Assembly: GCA_964398655.1 (NCBI GenBank)
Contig: CAYNNG010000003.1
Coordinates: 1 to 64,000, forward strand
DNA: 64,000 nucleotides
Reading direction: 5' to 3'
Source of the DNA: SFFI01 sp964398655
GTDB lineage: Bacteria; Bacillota; Clostridia; Saccharofermentanales; DTU023
Within the stretch, counting starts at the first letter, position 1. Every line of letters starts with the position of its first letter. The translations under genes and the position numbers were made by a program. This document shows positions 56,601 through 64,000 of this stretch, in pieces. A model generated the notes under the pieces. It worked only from the letters and a program-made list of their open reading frames with translations. It was not told where the DNA came from and did no database searches.

Positions 56601-56629
56601 ACTTTAATGCACCCTGGACTTTGTGTCAA
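56601..56629 (-). promoter_or_regulatory. Promoter of the mgl-gal operon
   Basis: On minus, TTGACA (56629-56624) and TAAAGT (56606-56601) are 17 bases apart, about 150 bases before mglB. The leader contains a CCTCAGA...TCTGAAGG inverted repeat. No cre box was found by eye. Confidence 0.7.
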
Positions 56630-56778
56630 GAATTTAGGCAGGGAACCCCTGCCGCTTGGGCAAATATACTAGGAAAAGACCTGTCATATAGAGTCTATTA
56701 ATGTGCTAAAATAACGCTGCATTTGTGGCCCGCAAAATCTGTGCAATTTGTAGAAGTAGAGGGGATAAGTCCAGGCCT

Positions 56779-57735
56779 ATGGGAGAAAAAATTAAACTCT
56801 ATGGTTTTAACAACCTCACCAAGAGTTTAAGCTTTAATATCTATGACGTTTGCTATGCCCGTACCCTGCGAGAACAGCAGGACTACCTGGCTTATATTGA
56901 CGAGCAGTACAACTCTGATCGTTTGACCAAGATTCTGTGCGACCTCACTGCGATGATTGGGGCCAATATCTTGAATATCAGCAAGCAAGACTTTGACCCC
57001 CAGGGAGCCTCGGTTAATATTTTGATTGCGGAGCAATCCGTCCCTGACACCTATATAGATGAATCTTGCAACCATGGTCAGCCCTTTCTGGAAAATCTTC
57101 TTTCGCAAAAAGAGGGACCTGACGCCGCCTGTACCAGCGTTTTAGAGGAAATATTCCCCGAGGGCGCGGTCGCTGAAGCTGCCGCTCAGGCCCAGGACCA
57201 AACTGCAGAGGCGGATAAACCGGGCCAGCCAGAAGTTGGTCAGCGCGATGTCTTTGCCCACCTGGACAAGAGCCATGTGACGGTCCACACCTTTCCCGAG
57301 TCCCACCCCTCGCGGGCCATTTCCACCTTTAGGGTAGATATAGATGTGGCCACCTGCGGTGAAATATCCCCTCTGACGGCGCTTAATTACCTAATTTCCA
57401 GTTTTGAGTCTGATATCATTACCATAGATTACCGGGTGCGGGGCTTTACCCGTGATACCTCCGGCCGCAAATATTTCCAAGATCAGCAGGTCCGTAGCAT
57501 TCAAGACTTTATCAGCCCGGAGATCCTCCGCTGTTATGATGCCACGGACATTAACGTTTACCAGGCCAACCTCTTCCACTCCCGCCTCATGCTCAAAGAA
57601 GTAGATGTGCAAAATTACCTCTTTAAGCGTGATGCCTATGAGATCAAACCCCAGGAGCGCCTGCAAATTCTGGAAGCTATCCAGCGGGAAATGATTGAGA
57701 TTTATTCCGGCCGCAATATTTACGATGAAAATTAG
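56779..57735 (+). CDS. speD: S-adenosylmethionine decarboxylase proenzyme
   Basis: 318 residues from ATG 56779, where homology with E. coli SpeD begins (KIKLYGFNNLTKSLSFNIYD). Self-cleavage is expected between Lys164 and Ser165 in HLDKSHVTVHTFPESHP, turning Ser into the pyruvoyl cofactor. A stretch of about 50 residues (101-153), rich in Ala, Gln and Glu, is inserted before the cleavage site relative to E. coli SpeD (264 residues). It supplies decarboxylated SAM for spermidine synthesis. An ORF start at 56725 adds an unconserved Cys/Arg stretch. Confidence 0.95.
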   Translation: MGEKIKLYGFNNLTKSLSFNIYDVCYARTLREQQDYLAYIDEQYNSDRLTKILCDLTAMIGANILNISKQDFDPQGASVNILIAEQSVPDTYIDESCNHGQPFLENLLSQKEGPDAACTSVLEEIFPEGAVAEAAAQAQDQTAEADKPGQPEVGQRDVFAHLDKSHVTVHTFPESHPSRAISTFRVDIDVATCGEISPLTALNYLISSFESDIITIDYRVRGFTRDTSGRKYFQDQQVRSIQDFISPEILRCYDATDINVYQANLFHSRLMLKEVDVQNYLFKRDAYEIKPQERLQILEAIQREMIEIYSGRNIYDEN

Positions 57736-57769
57736 CTTAGCCTGTGGACTTGGCTAAGGAGGAGCCTTC

Positions 57770-59242
57770 ATGCGTAATTACCAGTTAGACCAAACCCAAG
57801 CCCCCCTCCTCACAGCTCTCAAGCGTTACCGGCAGAAGCGCATGGTGTCTCTCGATGTGCCAGGCCACAAGAAGGGCCCCGGCAATCCGGAGCTGCTGGA
57901 GTTTTTAGGCCAGCCCACCCTTTCTGCGGATGCCAACTCCATGAAGATGCTGGACAACCTGATCCACCCTGTGAGCGTGATCAAAGAAGCGGAAAACCTG
58001 GCTGCTGATGCCTTTGGGGCTGAGGCGGCCTTCTTTATCGTCAATGGTACCTCGCAAGCCGTTCAGGCCATGATCATGTCCAGCCTCAACCCAGGTGACA
58101 AGCTGATCATGCCCCGCAATGTCCACCGCTCAGCCATTAACGCCCTGATTTTGGCCCAGGCCGATCCCATCTACGTAGACCCTGGTCTGGACCAGGAAAT
58201 TGGCATTCCGCTCTGCATGAGTCTGGAAAACTTCCAGGCTGCCATCAAGGAAAACCCGGACGCGAAGGCGGTCTTGATTAATAATCCTACTTATTATGGG
58301 GTTTGCGGCCGCCTCCAGGAGATGACGGCCCTGGCCCACCAGGCGGGCATGAAGGTCTTAGTGGATGAAGCCCATGGCACCCACTTCTATTTCTCTTCCG
58401 ACCTGCCCATGTCAGCCATGGAAGCGGGCGCGGATTTGGCTGCAGTCAGCCTCCATAAGACCGGCGGCTCACTGACCCAATCTTCTATGCTGTTGGCTGG
58501 ACCAGGCATGAGGGAGGATTTAGGCTATATCCGCCAGATCTTAAACCTGACCCAAACCACCTCGGCCTCCTACCTGCTCATGTCCTCTTTGGATATTACG
58601 CGGAAAAATTTGGCGATGCGGGGAGAAGAGATTTATGACCGGGTAGTGAAATTTGCGGACTATGCCCGCGAGGAAATCAACCAATTTGCCCCGCCTTCCT
58701 ACTTGGCCTTTGACGAAAGCCGTTGTGACGGCGATGCCTTTTATGCCTTTGACCGCACTAAACTGTCTATCCATACCAGGTCCATGGGCCTGTCCGGAGT
58801 TGAGGTCTACGATATCCTGCGGGATGAGTATAATATCCAAATTGAATTTGGAGACCTTTCCAATATTTTGGCCATTATTTCCGTAGGTGACCGTCCTGTA
58901 GACGTGGAGCGCCTCATTGCGGCCTTGGCGGAGATTCGCCGCCTTTATGGCAAGGACCCAGAGGGCATGCTTATGTCGGAGTATGTCAAACCCGAGCCGG
59001 TGCTCAACCCTTCTACGGCTTTCTACGCGCCATCTATCCAAATTCCTCTGGCGGAAGCGGAAGGCCGGGTCTGTACGGAATTCGTCATGTGCTATCCTCC
59101 TGGTATTCCGGTTTTGGCCCCCGGCGAACGCATTACGGCGCGAGCTTTGACCTACATTGAGTATGCCCGTGAAATAGGTTCCAGCCTGTCCGGTACGGAA
59201 GATCCCGAAGTTAAAAAGATTTTTGTAGCTAAAGATTCCTAA
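57770..59242 (+). CDS. Arginine/ornithine/lysine decarboxylase, probably arginine (SpeA-like)
   Basis: 490 residues, PLP fold-type I Orn/Lys/Arg decarboxylase of the compact Gram-positive class. PLP-binding Lys in SLHKTGGSLTQSS; LVDEAHGTH (cofactor Asp and His); VNGTSQAVQAM near the phosphate site; C-terminal CYPPGIPVLAPGE. The presence of agmatinase three genes later implies arginine as substrate, giving agmatine. GGAGGA precedes the start. Confidence 0.92.
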   Translation: MRNYQLDQTQAPLLTALKRYRQKRMVSLDVPGHKKGPGNPELLEFLGQPTLSADANSMKMLDNLIHPVSVIKEAENLAADAFGAEAAFFIVNGTSQAVQAMIMSSLNPGDKLIMPRNVHRSAINALILAQADPIYVDPGLDQEIGIPLCMSLENFQAAIKENPDAKAVLINNPTYYGVCGRLQEMTALAHQAGMKVLVDEAHGTHFYFSSDLPMSAMEAGADLAAVSLHKTGGSLTQSSMLLAGPGMREDLGYIRQILNLTQTTSASYLLMSSLDITRKNLAMRGEEIYDRVVKFADYAREEINQFAPPSYLAFDESRCDGDAFYAFDRTKLSIHTRSMGLSGVEVYDILRDEYNIQIEFGDLSNILAIISVGDRPVDVERLIAALAEIRRLYGKDPEGMLMSEYVKPEPVLNPSTAFYAPSIQIPLAEAEGRVCTEFVMCYPPGIPVLAPGERITARALTYIEYAREIGSSLSGTEDPEVKKIFVAKDS

Positions 59243-59296
59243 CTCATCCTAGATTTAATAACTCACACTTCTTTTTTATTAGAAAGGAAGAAATAT

Positions 59297-60190
59297 ATGT
59301 CTACTTACTTCAGCGAGCAGCAGGGTGACAAGGTAAACTTGGTCATCCAGGTTGAGGAACAGCTGCACAAAGAGGTCTCGGAATTTCAAACCATTGAGGT
59401 TTTCCAGTCAGAAGATTTTGGCAAGATCTTGGTGATTGATGGGGTGCTCATGTTGACGGAGCGGGATGAATTCATCTATCACGAGATGATGGTCCATGTT
59501 CCTCTGGCCGTGCATCCCAGAGTCCATAGAGCCTTGGTGATTGGGGGAGGAGACGGGGGAGCTCTGCGCGAGCTTTTGCGTTATCCCGAGATTGAGGAGA
59601 TTGACCTGGTGGAGATTGATGAACGTGTGGTCCGGGTCTCCCAGGAGTTCTTCCCTCAATTGGCTTCTTCCTTTGATTCCGACCGCGTCCACCTGCATAT
59701 CGCGGACGGGCTCAAGTATATCCGTAAATGGGAAGACCACTATGACCTCATCTTGGTAGATTCCACGGATCCCATCGGACCGGGAGTCTCCCTATTTACG
59801 CGGGAGTTCTATGGTAATTGCTTCAAGGCCCTGAAAAGTGATGGAATCCTGGTCAACCAGCATGAATCCCCCTTCTATGATGAACAGGCCCGTATGGTCT
59901 GGGAGATTCGCCGGCAAACGCGCGCGGTCTTCCCCGTAAATTTCCTCTACCAGGCCTATATTCCCAGCTATCCTTCTGGCCACTGGCTTTTTGGCTTTAT
60001 GTCCAAGGGCTACCACCCTTTGAAAGATCACAAGCCCGGTGTCTGGGAAGCACGCGGCCTGACTACCCGCTATTACAATTCGCGCATTCACCAGGGTGCA
60101 TTTGCCCTGCCCACTTATGTGCAGGCTCTGTTAGACCAGACGGGCGAGGATTTTATCCCGGTCTTAGGCGGGGGAGACCAGCGCTCATAG
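59297..60190 (+). CDS. speE: Spermidine synthase
   Basis: 297 residues. Polyamine aminopropyltransferase: VIGGGDGGALREL (dcSAM-binding), DLVEIDERVV, ILVDSTDPIGPG with the catalytic Asp, and an N-terminal beta domain ending in DEFIYHEMMVH. It transfers aminopropyl from decarboxylated SAM to putrescine. AAAGGAAG site upstream. Confidence 0.96.
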   Translation: MSTYFSEQQGDKVNLVIQVEEQLHKEVSEFQTIEVFQSEDFGKILVIDGVLMLTERDEFIYHEMMVHVPLAVHPRVHRALVIGGGDGGALRELLRYPEIEEIDLVEIDERVVRVSQEFFPQLASSFDSDRVHLHIADGLKYIRKWEDHYDLILVDSTDPIGPGVSLFTREFYGNCFKALKSDGILVNQHESPFYDEQARMVWEIRRQTRAVFPVNFLYQAYIPSYPSGHWLFGFMSKGYHPLKDHKPGVWEARGLTTRYYNSRIHQGAFALPTYVQALLDQTGEDFIPVLGGGDQRS

Positions 60191-60249
60191 GGCAATTTAA
60201 AGCTACTATTCAATAGGTTAACAACTAATAGTTAATAAGAGGAGTAAAT

Positions 60250-61110
60250 ATGGAACTGCTATCCGAAAATTTGCAATACCTAGGCGCAGAAGCCAGCTGG
60301 GAAGAGGCTAAGATAGTCCTCTACGGTGCCCCCTTCGACGGGACGACTTCTTTTAGGCCTGGTACCAGATTTGCCCCCGCTGCTATGCGGGAAGCCTCGA
60401 TTGGCTTAGAAACTTACTCACCTTACTTGAATAAGCATTTTTCCGACCTGGCCGTTTACGATGCGGGAGACCTTGTTCCTCCGATCGGTTCGGTCAGCAA
60501 GATGATTAAGCTCGTGGAAGATCAGACCCTGAAAATTGCCCAGGCGGGCAAGATCCCCCTCATGCTGGGCGGGGAACACTCTATTTCTTTGGGCGCTATC
60601 CGGGCCTTGGCCCAAATTTATCCTGACTTGCGGGTTATTCACTTTGATGCCCACACAGACCTGCGGCCGGAGTTCATGGAGGAATCACTTTCGCACGCCT
60701 GCGTAATCTACCATGCCTGGGAAATCCTGGGCGACAACCGCATTGCCTCCTTTGGTATCAGGTCTGGTGAGGAAAAAGAATTTGCCTTTGCCCGCGAGCA
60801 CCTGGCCTTTCACCCCTTTGATTTGGAAGCGGTGCCTGAATATGTTGCGGGACTCAAGGTACAAAATCTGCCCGTCTACTTTACCTTGGACCTGGATGTT
60901 TTAGATCCTGCCTACTTCCCTGGGACCGGTACGCCTGAGCCCGGTGGTGTTTCTTATCTTGACCTGCAAAGCAAGATTTACCAGCTGGCGGGCCTCAACA
61001 TAGTGGGCCTGGACTTCATGGAACTCTCGCCGCCTTATGATGAGACTGGTGTCTCTACGGTCGTGGCAGATAAACTGTTGCGCGAAACCCTTCTGACCTT
61101 GTTTGCCTAG
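60250..61110 (+). CDS. speB: Agmatinase
   Basis: 286 residues, ureohydrolase family with binuclear manganese site: GGEHS, FDAHTDLR, SHAC and LDLDVLDPAYFPGTGTPEPG, the four metal-binding blocks. It splits agmatine into putrescine and urea. Closes the spe operon (speD-speA-speE-speB), giving a full arginine-to-spermidine route. GGAG upstream and a terminator downstream. Confidence 0.95.
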   Translation: MELLSENLQYLGAEASWEEAKIVLYGAPFDGTTSFRPGTRFAPAAMREASIGLETYSPYLNKHFSDLAVYDAGDLVPPIGSVSKMIKLVEDQTLKIAQAGKIPLMLGGEHSISLGAIRALAQIYPDLRVIHFDAHTDLRPEFMEESLSHACVIYHAWEILGDNRIASFGIRSGEEKEFAFAREHLAFHPFDLEAVPEYVAGLKVQNLPVYFTLDLDVLDPAYFPGTGTPEPGGVSYLDLQSKIYQLAGLNIVGLDFMELSPPYDETGVSTVVADKLLRETLLTLFA

Positions 61111-61138
61111 CACTTAGCCTTACTTAAATTCTCCAACT

Positions 61139-61169
61139 AAGCCTGACCTCCTAGGGGTTGGGCTTTTTT
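61139..61169 (+). terminator. Terminator of the spe operon
   Basis: AAGCCTGACCTCC / GGGGTTGGGCTT (with G-U pairs) is followed by TTTTTT. Confidence 0.85.
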
Positions 61170-61677
61170 ATTGCATTTTTCACTTTCATATTTTAAAGTT
61201 ACTCGAAGAATTTTGCATTAATTAAAGATAACTTGTGTTTATTTGTTATTAGCAAGCGTTTACTTTAGCAATAAATTTGTATGCATAAACAATTTGATAT
61301 TTATTCAGCGAGTTTAAGGGTGAATGTCAGATTTTTAAGCTGAAAAAGTGCCAATACGACTTTTTGTCGGAGAATATTTTGTAAAATTTACGGATGATTA
61401 GAACTTCCTCAATCTTTAAAACTTGCTTATATCTTTAGTAAATAGCCTGGTATATAAGGGTTTTAACGGGGGAAATTCTATCTGAAAGGATAATATGGAC
61501 TTTTCTTGTCTAAATCTTGCAAAAGACCTGAGGAGATTCCGGCTTTTCCTAAGTTGCTTTTATGGAAAAGAGAGTATTTGGCTTTTATACAGTGTATTCT
61601 TGTTTTATGCATTAGAAGCTTCTATTATGCATGTAAGAAACGACACGAAATGTCGAAGAACTTGGAGGGTAGAACAT
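61170..61677. other. AT-rich intergenic region
   Basis: Strikingly AT-rich compared with its neighbours, with TTTATT/TTATTA tracts and a small CGAC-TTTTT-GTCG hairpin near 61358. An in-frame ATG at 61495 has AAAGGA upstream and could extend the next protein by 61 residues. That stretch looks non-coding, so I excluded it. It probably holds the CAP gene promoter, but no clear -35/-10 pair stands out. Confidence 0.5.
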
Positions 61678-62241
61678 ATGAAAGGCGAGAGCGATCTAAA
61701 AAATCGTAAAACCTTAGAGGGTAAAAAATTAGCAAAAGCTGGCAATGTAAAGGCTACTGCTTCCGCCTTGCTGGTCTTAATACTCCTAGCCCTGCCTCTG
61801 GCCCTGAGTTTTCCCGGTTTCCAAGTAGCAGCTGAAGATACCCTGGCCTCTAATCTCTTGGCTTTAGTCAACGAAGCTCGGACTAATGCTGGCTTGCAGC
61901 CGGTAAGTTTCAAAGAAGACATGAGCAGCTTTGTGGCGGTTCGCGCTAAAGAAATTTCCAGCAACTTCAGCCACTTTAAGGCAGACGGCTCTAGCCCCTT
62001 TACTGGCTATCCTGGAACTTATATGGGAGAAAATATCCAACAGAACTATGCTCGTGCCACGGTTGCCGAACTGGCCCAAAGTGTTTTTGACTCCTTTAAG
62101 GCCTCGCCTTCGCACTGGGCTAATATAATGAATCCCGACTGGGTCTATATGGCTGTGGGTTTCTATCAAGCACCAACTTATACGAGCGGTCCTTATGCAG
62201 GTTACGCTCCTGCCTATATTTGCCAATGGTTCTCAGATTAA
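61678..62241 (+). CDS. Secreted CAP-domain protein
   Basis: 187 residues from ATG 61678 (GGAGGG eight bases upstream). A long basic n-region, one membrane/signal segment (about 28-50, ending VAAED), then a CAP/SCP domain: LVNEARTNAGLQPVSF, then FSHFKADGSSPF, YMGENIQQNY, SPSHWANIM and a C-terminal WFSD. Shorter than the CAP protein at 6.9 kb, with no Ig-like domain or sorting signal, so it should be released or membrane-tethered by an uncleaved signal. Confidence 0.88.
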   Translation: MKGESDLKNRKTLEGKKLAKAGNVKATASALLVLILLALPLALSFPGFQVAAEDTLASNLLALVNEARTNAGLQPVSFKEDMSSFVAVRAKEISSNFSHFKADGSSPFTGYPGTYMGENIQQNYARATVAELAQSVFDSFKASPSHWANIMNPDWVYMAVGFYQAPTYTSGPYAGYAPAYICQWFSD

Positions 62242-62290
62242 TCAGCAAAATTTTTTGTGGCTTCAGGCCACATGCCGAGGGATAAAGTAA

Positions 62291-62910
62291 AGAGGGTGTC
62301 TCAAAATCTCACAGAGACACCCTCTTATTTTTGTATTAGTAGATAGGATGGTCAATTGCACTTAGGCCTTTCGACTACTAATACCGCAGGTAAGAAGTCG
62401 GCCTGCTGCCGTGCTGCTCTACTTGCTCATTTAAGACAGCATTTCCTGTTCAAGAAGGCAGTTCTTGGTTAAGACGGCCAGTTCTTGGTTTCGAGATTCT
62501 ACGACTTTTCCAAGACTCAAGTACGGAGTTTAAGTGAAAAAGTAAGTTCCACACGTAAAGGGAGAAAGTGGAAGTTAGTCTTACGGTAAAATGCATTTGG
62601 AATTTAGTCTTGCCGAAAACTGGGTTTCAAGAAAGTTTCGTGCCTGCTATTTGGTACTCGCAACTACCGCCGAGCAGTAGGATTTAATCTTGAGCTAGTC
62701 TAAGCAAAAATAAAGGGTCTAGCTGACTGCAAAGTCTTAATTAGTTTTTGAGGCTTGTCTACTTTTTAGGCCAGGTTCCCTGAACTGTCAATGGCGTCTT
62801 CTGCGCCGCTTTGTGGTCGTGACCATTGACAGTTCAGGTCTCTCGGCCTTTAGTTAAGCAAGCCTCAAAAACTTTCCTTTTATCTGTACATCTGTGCCAA
62901 CGGGGTGATG
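62291..62910 (-). repeat. Long non-coding repeat, copy B
   Basis: About 620 bp, same family as copy A but reversed. It starts (as read on plus) with the terminal hairpin AGAGGGTGTCTC / GAGACACCCTCT (62291-62325, 12-bp perfect stem) and holds the 16-bp perfect stem at 62779-62794 / 62823-62838. A block absent from copy A has three tandem units of about 21 bases (AACCAAGAACTGCC type). Beyond it to 63329 I find a 67-codon open frame without a start codon (62939-63142) that I cannot identify and one short dispersed repeat near 63127. Confidence 0.75.
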
Positions 62911-63329
62911 GGGGTGCGGACAAAAAGCTGGACTCTGAAAGGAAGGAGTCTCAGCGGCCCTCTCACCTTTTTTAGATGGCTACATCGAATACCCAAACCC
63001 AGCAGTTCCAAAGAAACGGGCGGCACTGCTGCTTAAATGTATTACTAACACTGTTCTTGAAACTGCCATTGGTAAGGCAGTCACTAGGATGAGTTCGGTA
63101 CTTTTTACTTTTGGGATTTTCTTAAAAGTTTGCAAGTATTGAAGGTTACCCCTTAGCTTCTGGCCAGAAAATCATGAACTCAAGCTGGTAAAGGCGATAT
63201 TTATACAGAAAATCCGGGTTTATGCTCGAATAAATGCATAAAATATAGGAGGCAAAAATTCCCGGTGACCCTCTAAGCTACATAAGCTGCAAATTTGTAA
63301 GAAAAACCCCAAAGTTGAAGTACGAGAGT

Positions 63330-63529
63330 TTTCTTAAACCAGGAACTGCCATCTCGAATAGGAACTGCCGTATTAAACCAGGAACTGCCGTATTAAATGA
63401 GCCAGTAGAGCAGCACGGTAGGAGGCTAAATCCTTACCTGCGGTTGGGGGGGAGGCCCGTGCGATTGATTATCCTATCTACTAATACAATAGTAAGAGGG
63501 TGCCTCTGTGAGATTTTGAGACACCCTCT
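63330..63529 (+). repeat. Long non-coding repeat, partial copy C
   Basis: About 200 bp matching the 3' part of copy B in opposite orientation: three AGGAACTGCCGT-type tandem units, a shared AGTAGAGCAGCACGG segment, and the terminal hairpin AGAGGGTGCCTC / GAGACACCCTCT (63495-63529). The 5' half of the element is missing. Confidence 0.72.
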
Positions 63530-63557
63530 TTATTATGTGGTTTGCTTTATCAAGGAC

Positions 63558-64000
63558 TTACTTAAAGCTAGCCAGTAGTTTCAAAAGGAAATCCCAGACC
63601 CGGTTGGTCGAGGAAATACTCAGGCGCTCTCTGGGAGTATGGATATCTTCCATGGTGGGGCCAAAGGAGATCATCTCGGTATGAGGCATGATGTCTTTTA
63701 AGAGGCCGCATTCCAAACCCGCATGAATCGCTGTTATATTTGCTTCCTTGTTATATAAGTCATGATAAATCTTCTGTACCTTGTCGATGAAGGGAGACTC
63801 GGGATTGAATTCCCAGGCCGGATACTGGCCGCCGGCCTCAGGCTGGGCGCCGAAATAAGCGGCTTCCGTGACCAAGCGGTCAACCAGCTCTAACTTAGAG
63901 GAGTTGATGGCGGAGCGGATAGAAACCTGCAGCTTCAGGCTCTTTTCATCTTGGCTGACGATAGCCACATTCAGGCTGGTCTGTACCAGGCCAGGCATGG
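63558..64000 (-). CDS. PepD-type aminoacyl-histidine dipeptidase (M20), C-terminal part
   Basis: 147 residues are visible; the 5' part lies beyond the window. Motifs: HAGLECGLL (metal-proximal) and MISFGPTMEDIHTPRERLSI, with FGAQPEAGGQYPAWEF, all of which are diagnostic of PepD-family peptidases rather than other M20 members. It cleaves Xaa-His dipeptides in the cytoplasm. It ends about 30 bases after copy C of the long repeat, tail to tail. Confidence 0.88.
   Translation of the reverse strand, partial: MPGLVQTSLNVAIVSQDEKSLKLQVSIRSAINSSKLELVDRLVTEAAYFGAQPEAGGQYPAWEFNPESPFIDKVQKIYHDLYNKEANITAIHAGLECGLLKDIMPHTEMISFGPTMEDIHTPRERLSISSTNRVWDFLLKLLASFK

Noticed and set aside
62291..62910. Insertion sequence or group II intron for the long repeat
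   Set aside because: No transposase or reverse transcriptase frame, no matching terminal repeats at both ends, and no recognisable intron domain V.
62939..63142. A 67-codon open frame between copies B and C
   Set aside because: It has no start codon near its 5' end and I could not assign it to any family; a chance open frame or gene fragment cannot be told apart.

Overview
The window looks like the chromosome of an anaerobic, fermentative, Gram-positive Bacillota (Clostridia-type) bacterium of middling GC content, probably a draft or metagenome assembly. The evidence is a sortase and its likely substrate, an OatA-like peptidoglycan O-acetyltransferase, a PrsA-like foldase, a superoxide reductase (desulfoferrodoxin), strong GGAGG-type ribosome sites, a YtrA-type GntR regulator and a B. 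subtilis-like ydjGHI cluster. No outer-membrane genes are seen. Three runs of exactly 100 N (8329-8428, 25502-25601, 38765-38864) are scaffold gaps of unknown true length. I could not assign a species.

Layout. 1-8.2 kb: a MATE exporter (cut by the window), a secreted parvulin foldase, threonine dehydrogenase, an unknown membrane protein, then a sortase and a CAP-domain surface protein. 8.3-12.9 kb: a gap flanked by a 55-bp duplication, a 5'-nucleotidase remnant, a lipoprotein serine hydrolase, an OatA-like acyltransferase and desulfoferrodoxin. 13-17.2 kb: a Fur/Zur regulator with znuA-znuC-znuB (zinc uptake) and a PPC-domain protein. 17.2-18.8 kb: a gene-free, repeat-rich island. 18.8-23 kb: an orphan sugar-ABC ATPase and a glycerate permease/kinase pair. 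23-26.2 kb: a decayed or mis-assembled F-type ATP synthase operon, in which only epsilon is clearly intact. 26.3-33.2 kb: glutaminase and a five-gene peptide ABC operon. 33.2-40.1 kb: an AAA/DUF4143 ATPase behind a 32-bp repeat array, an MFS/GPH transporter, an FmdE-like protein, a broken gene with a gap, and a YitT-family protein. 40.1-44.9 kb: an SPFH - ribbon-helix-helix - ydjI-ydjG-ydjH cluster. 45.2-49.8 kb: an amidohydrolase, a HAD phosphatase, a GntR-ABC operon with a damaged ATPase/permease junction, and an ArsC/Spx-like protein. 49.8-56.5 kb: mglBAC-galK-galM, for galactose uptake and entry into the Leloir pathway. 56.8-61.1 kb: speD-speA-speE-speB, a complete arginine-to-spermidine route. 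61.2-64 kb: a second CAP protein, a second repeat island and the end of a PepD-type dipeptidase.

How genes work together. mglBAC imports galactose, galM interconverts its anomers and galK phosphorylates it. The arginine decarboxylase and agmatinase make putrescine; SpeD supplies decarboxylated SAM and SpeE makes spermidine. GntP permease and glycerate 2-kinase feed glycerate into glycolysis. The peptide importer, glutaminase and threonine dehydrogenase point to amino-acid use. The CAP protein beside the sortase ends in an LPDST motif, a membrane segment and a short basic tail, so it is a plausible sortase substrate.

The most unusual material is non-coding: (i) a 0.2-0.6 kb repeat family in three copies (17688-18177, 62291-62910, 63330-63529) ending in a terminator-like hairpin and carrying a conserved 16-bp stem; (ii) a short dispersed repeat, often in inverted pairs, in several intergenic regions; (iii) a five-unit 32/33-bp array upstream of the DUF4143 ATPase. 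The collapsed ATP synthase operon is the strongest protein-level anomaly. It may be real gene decay or an assembly artefact, and the sequence alone cannot decide.
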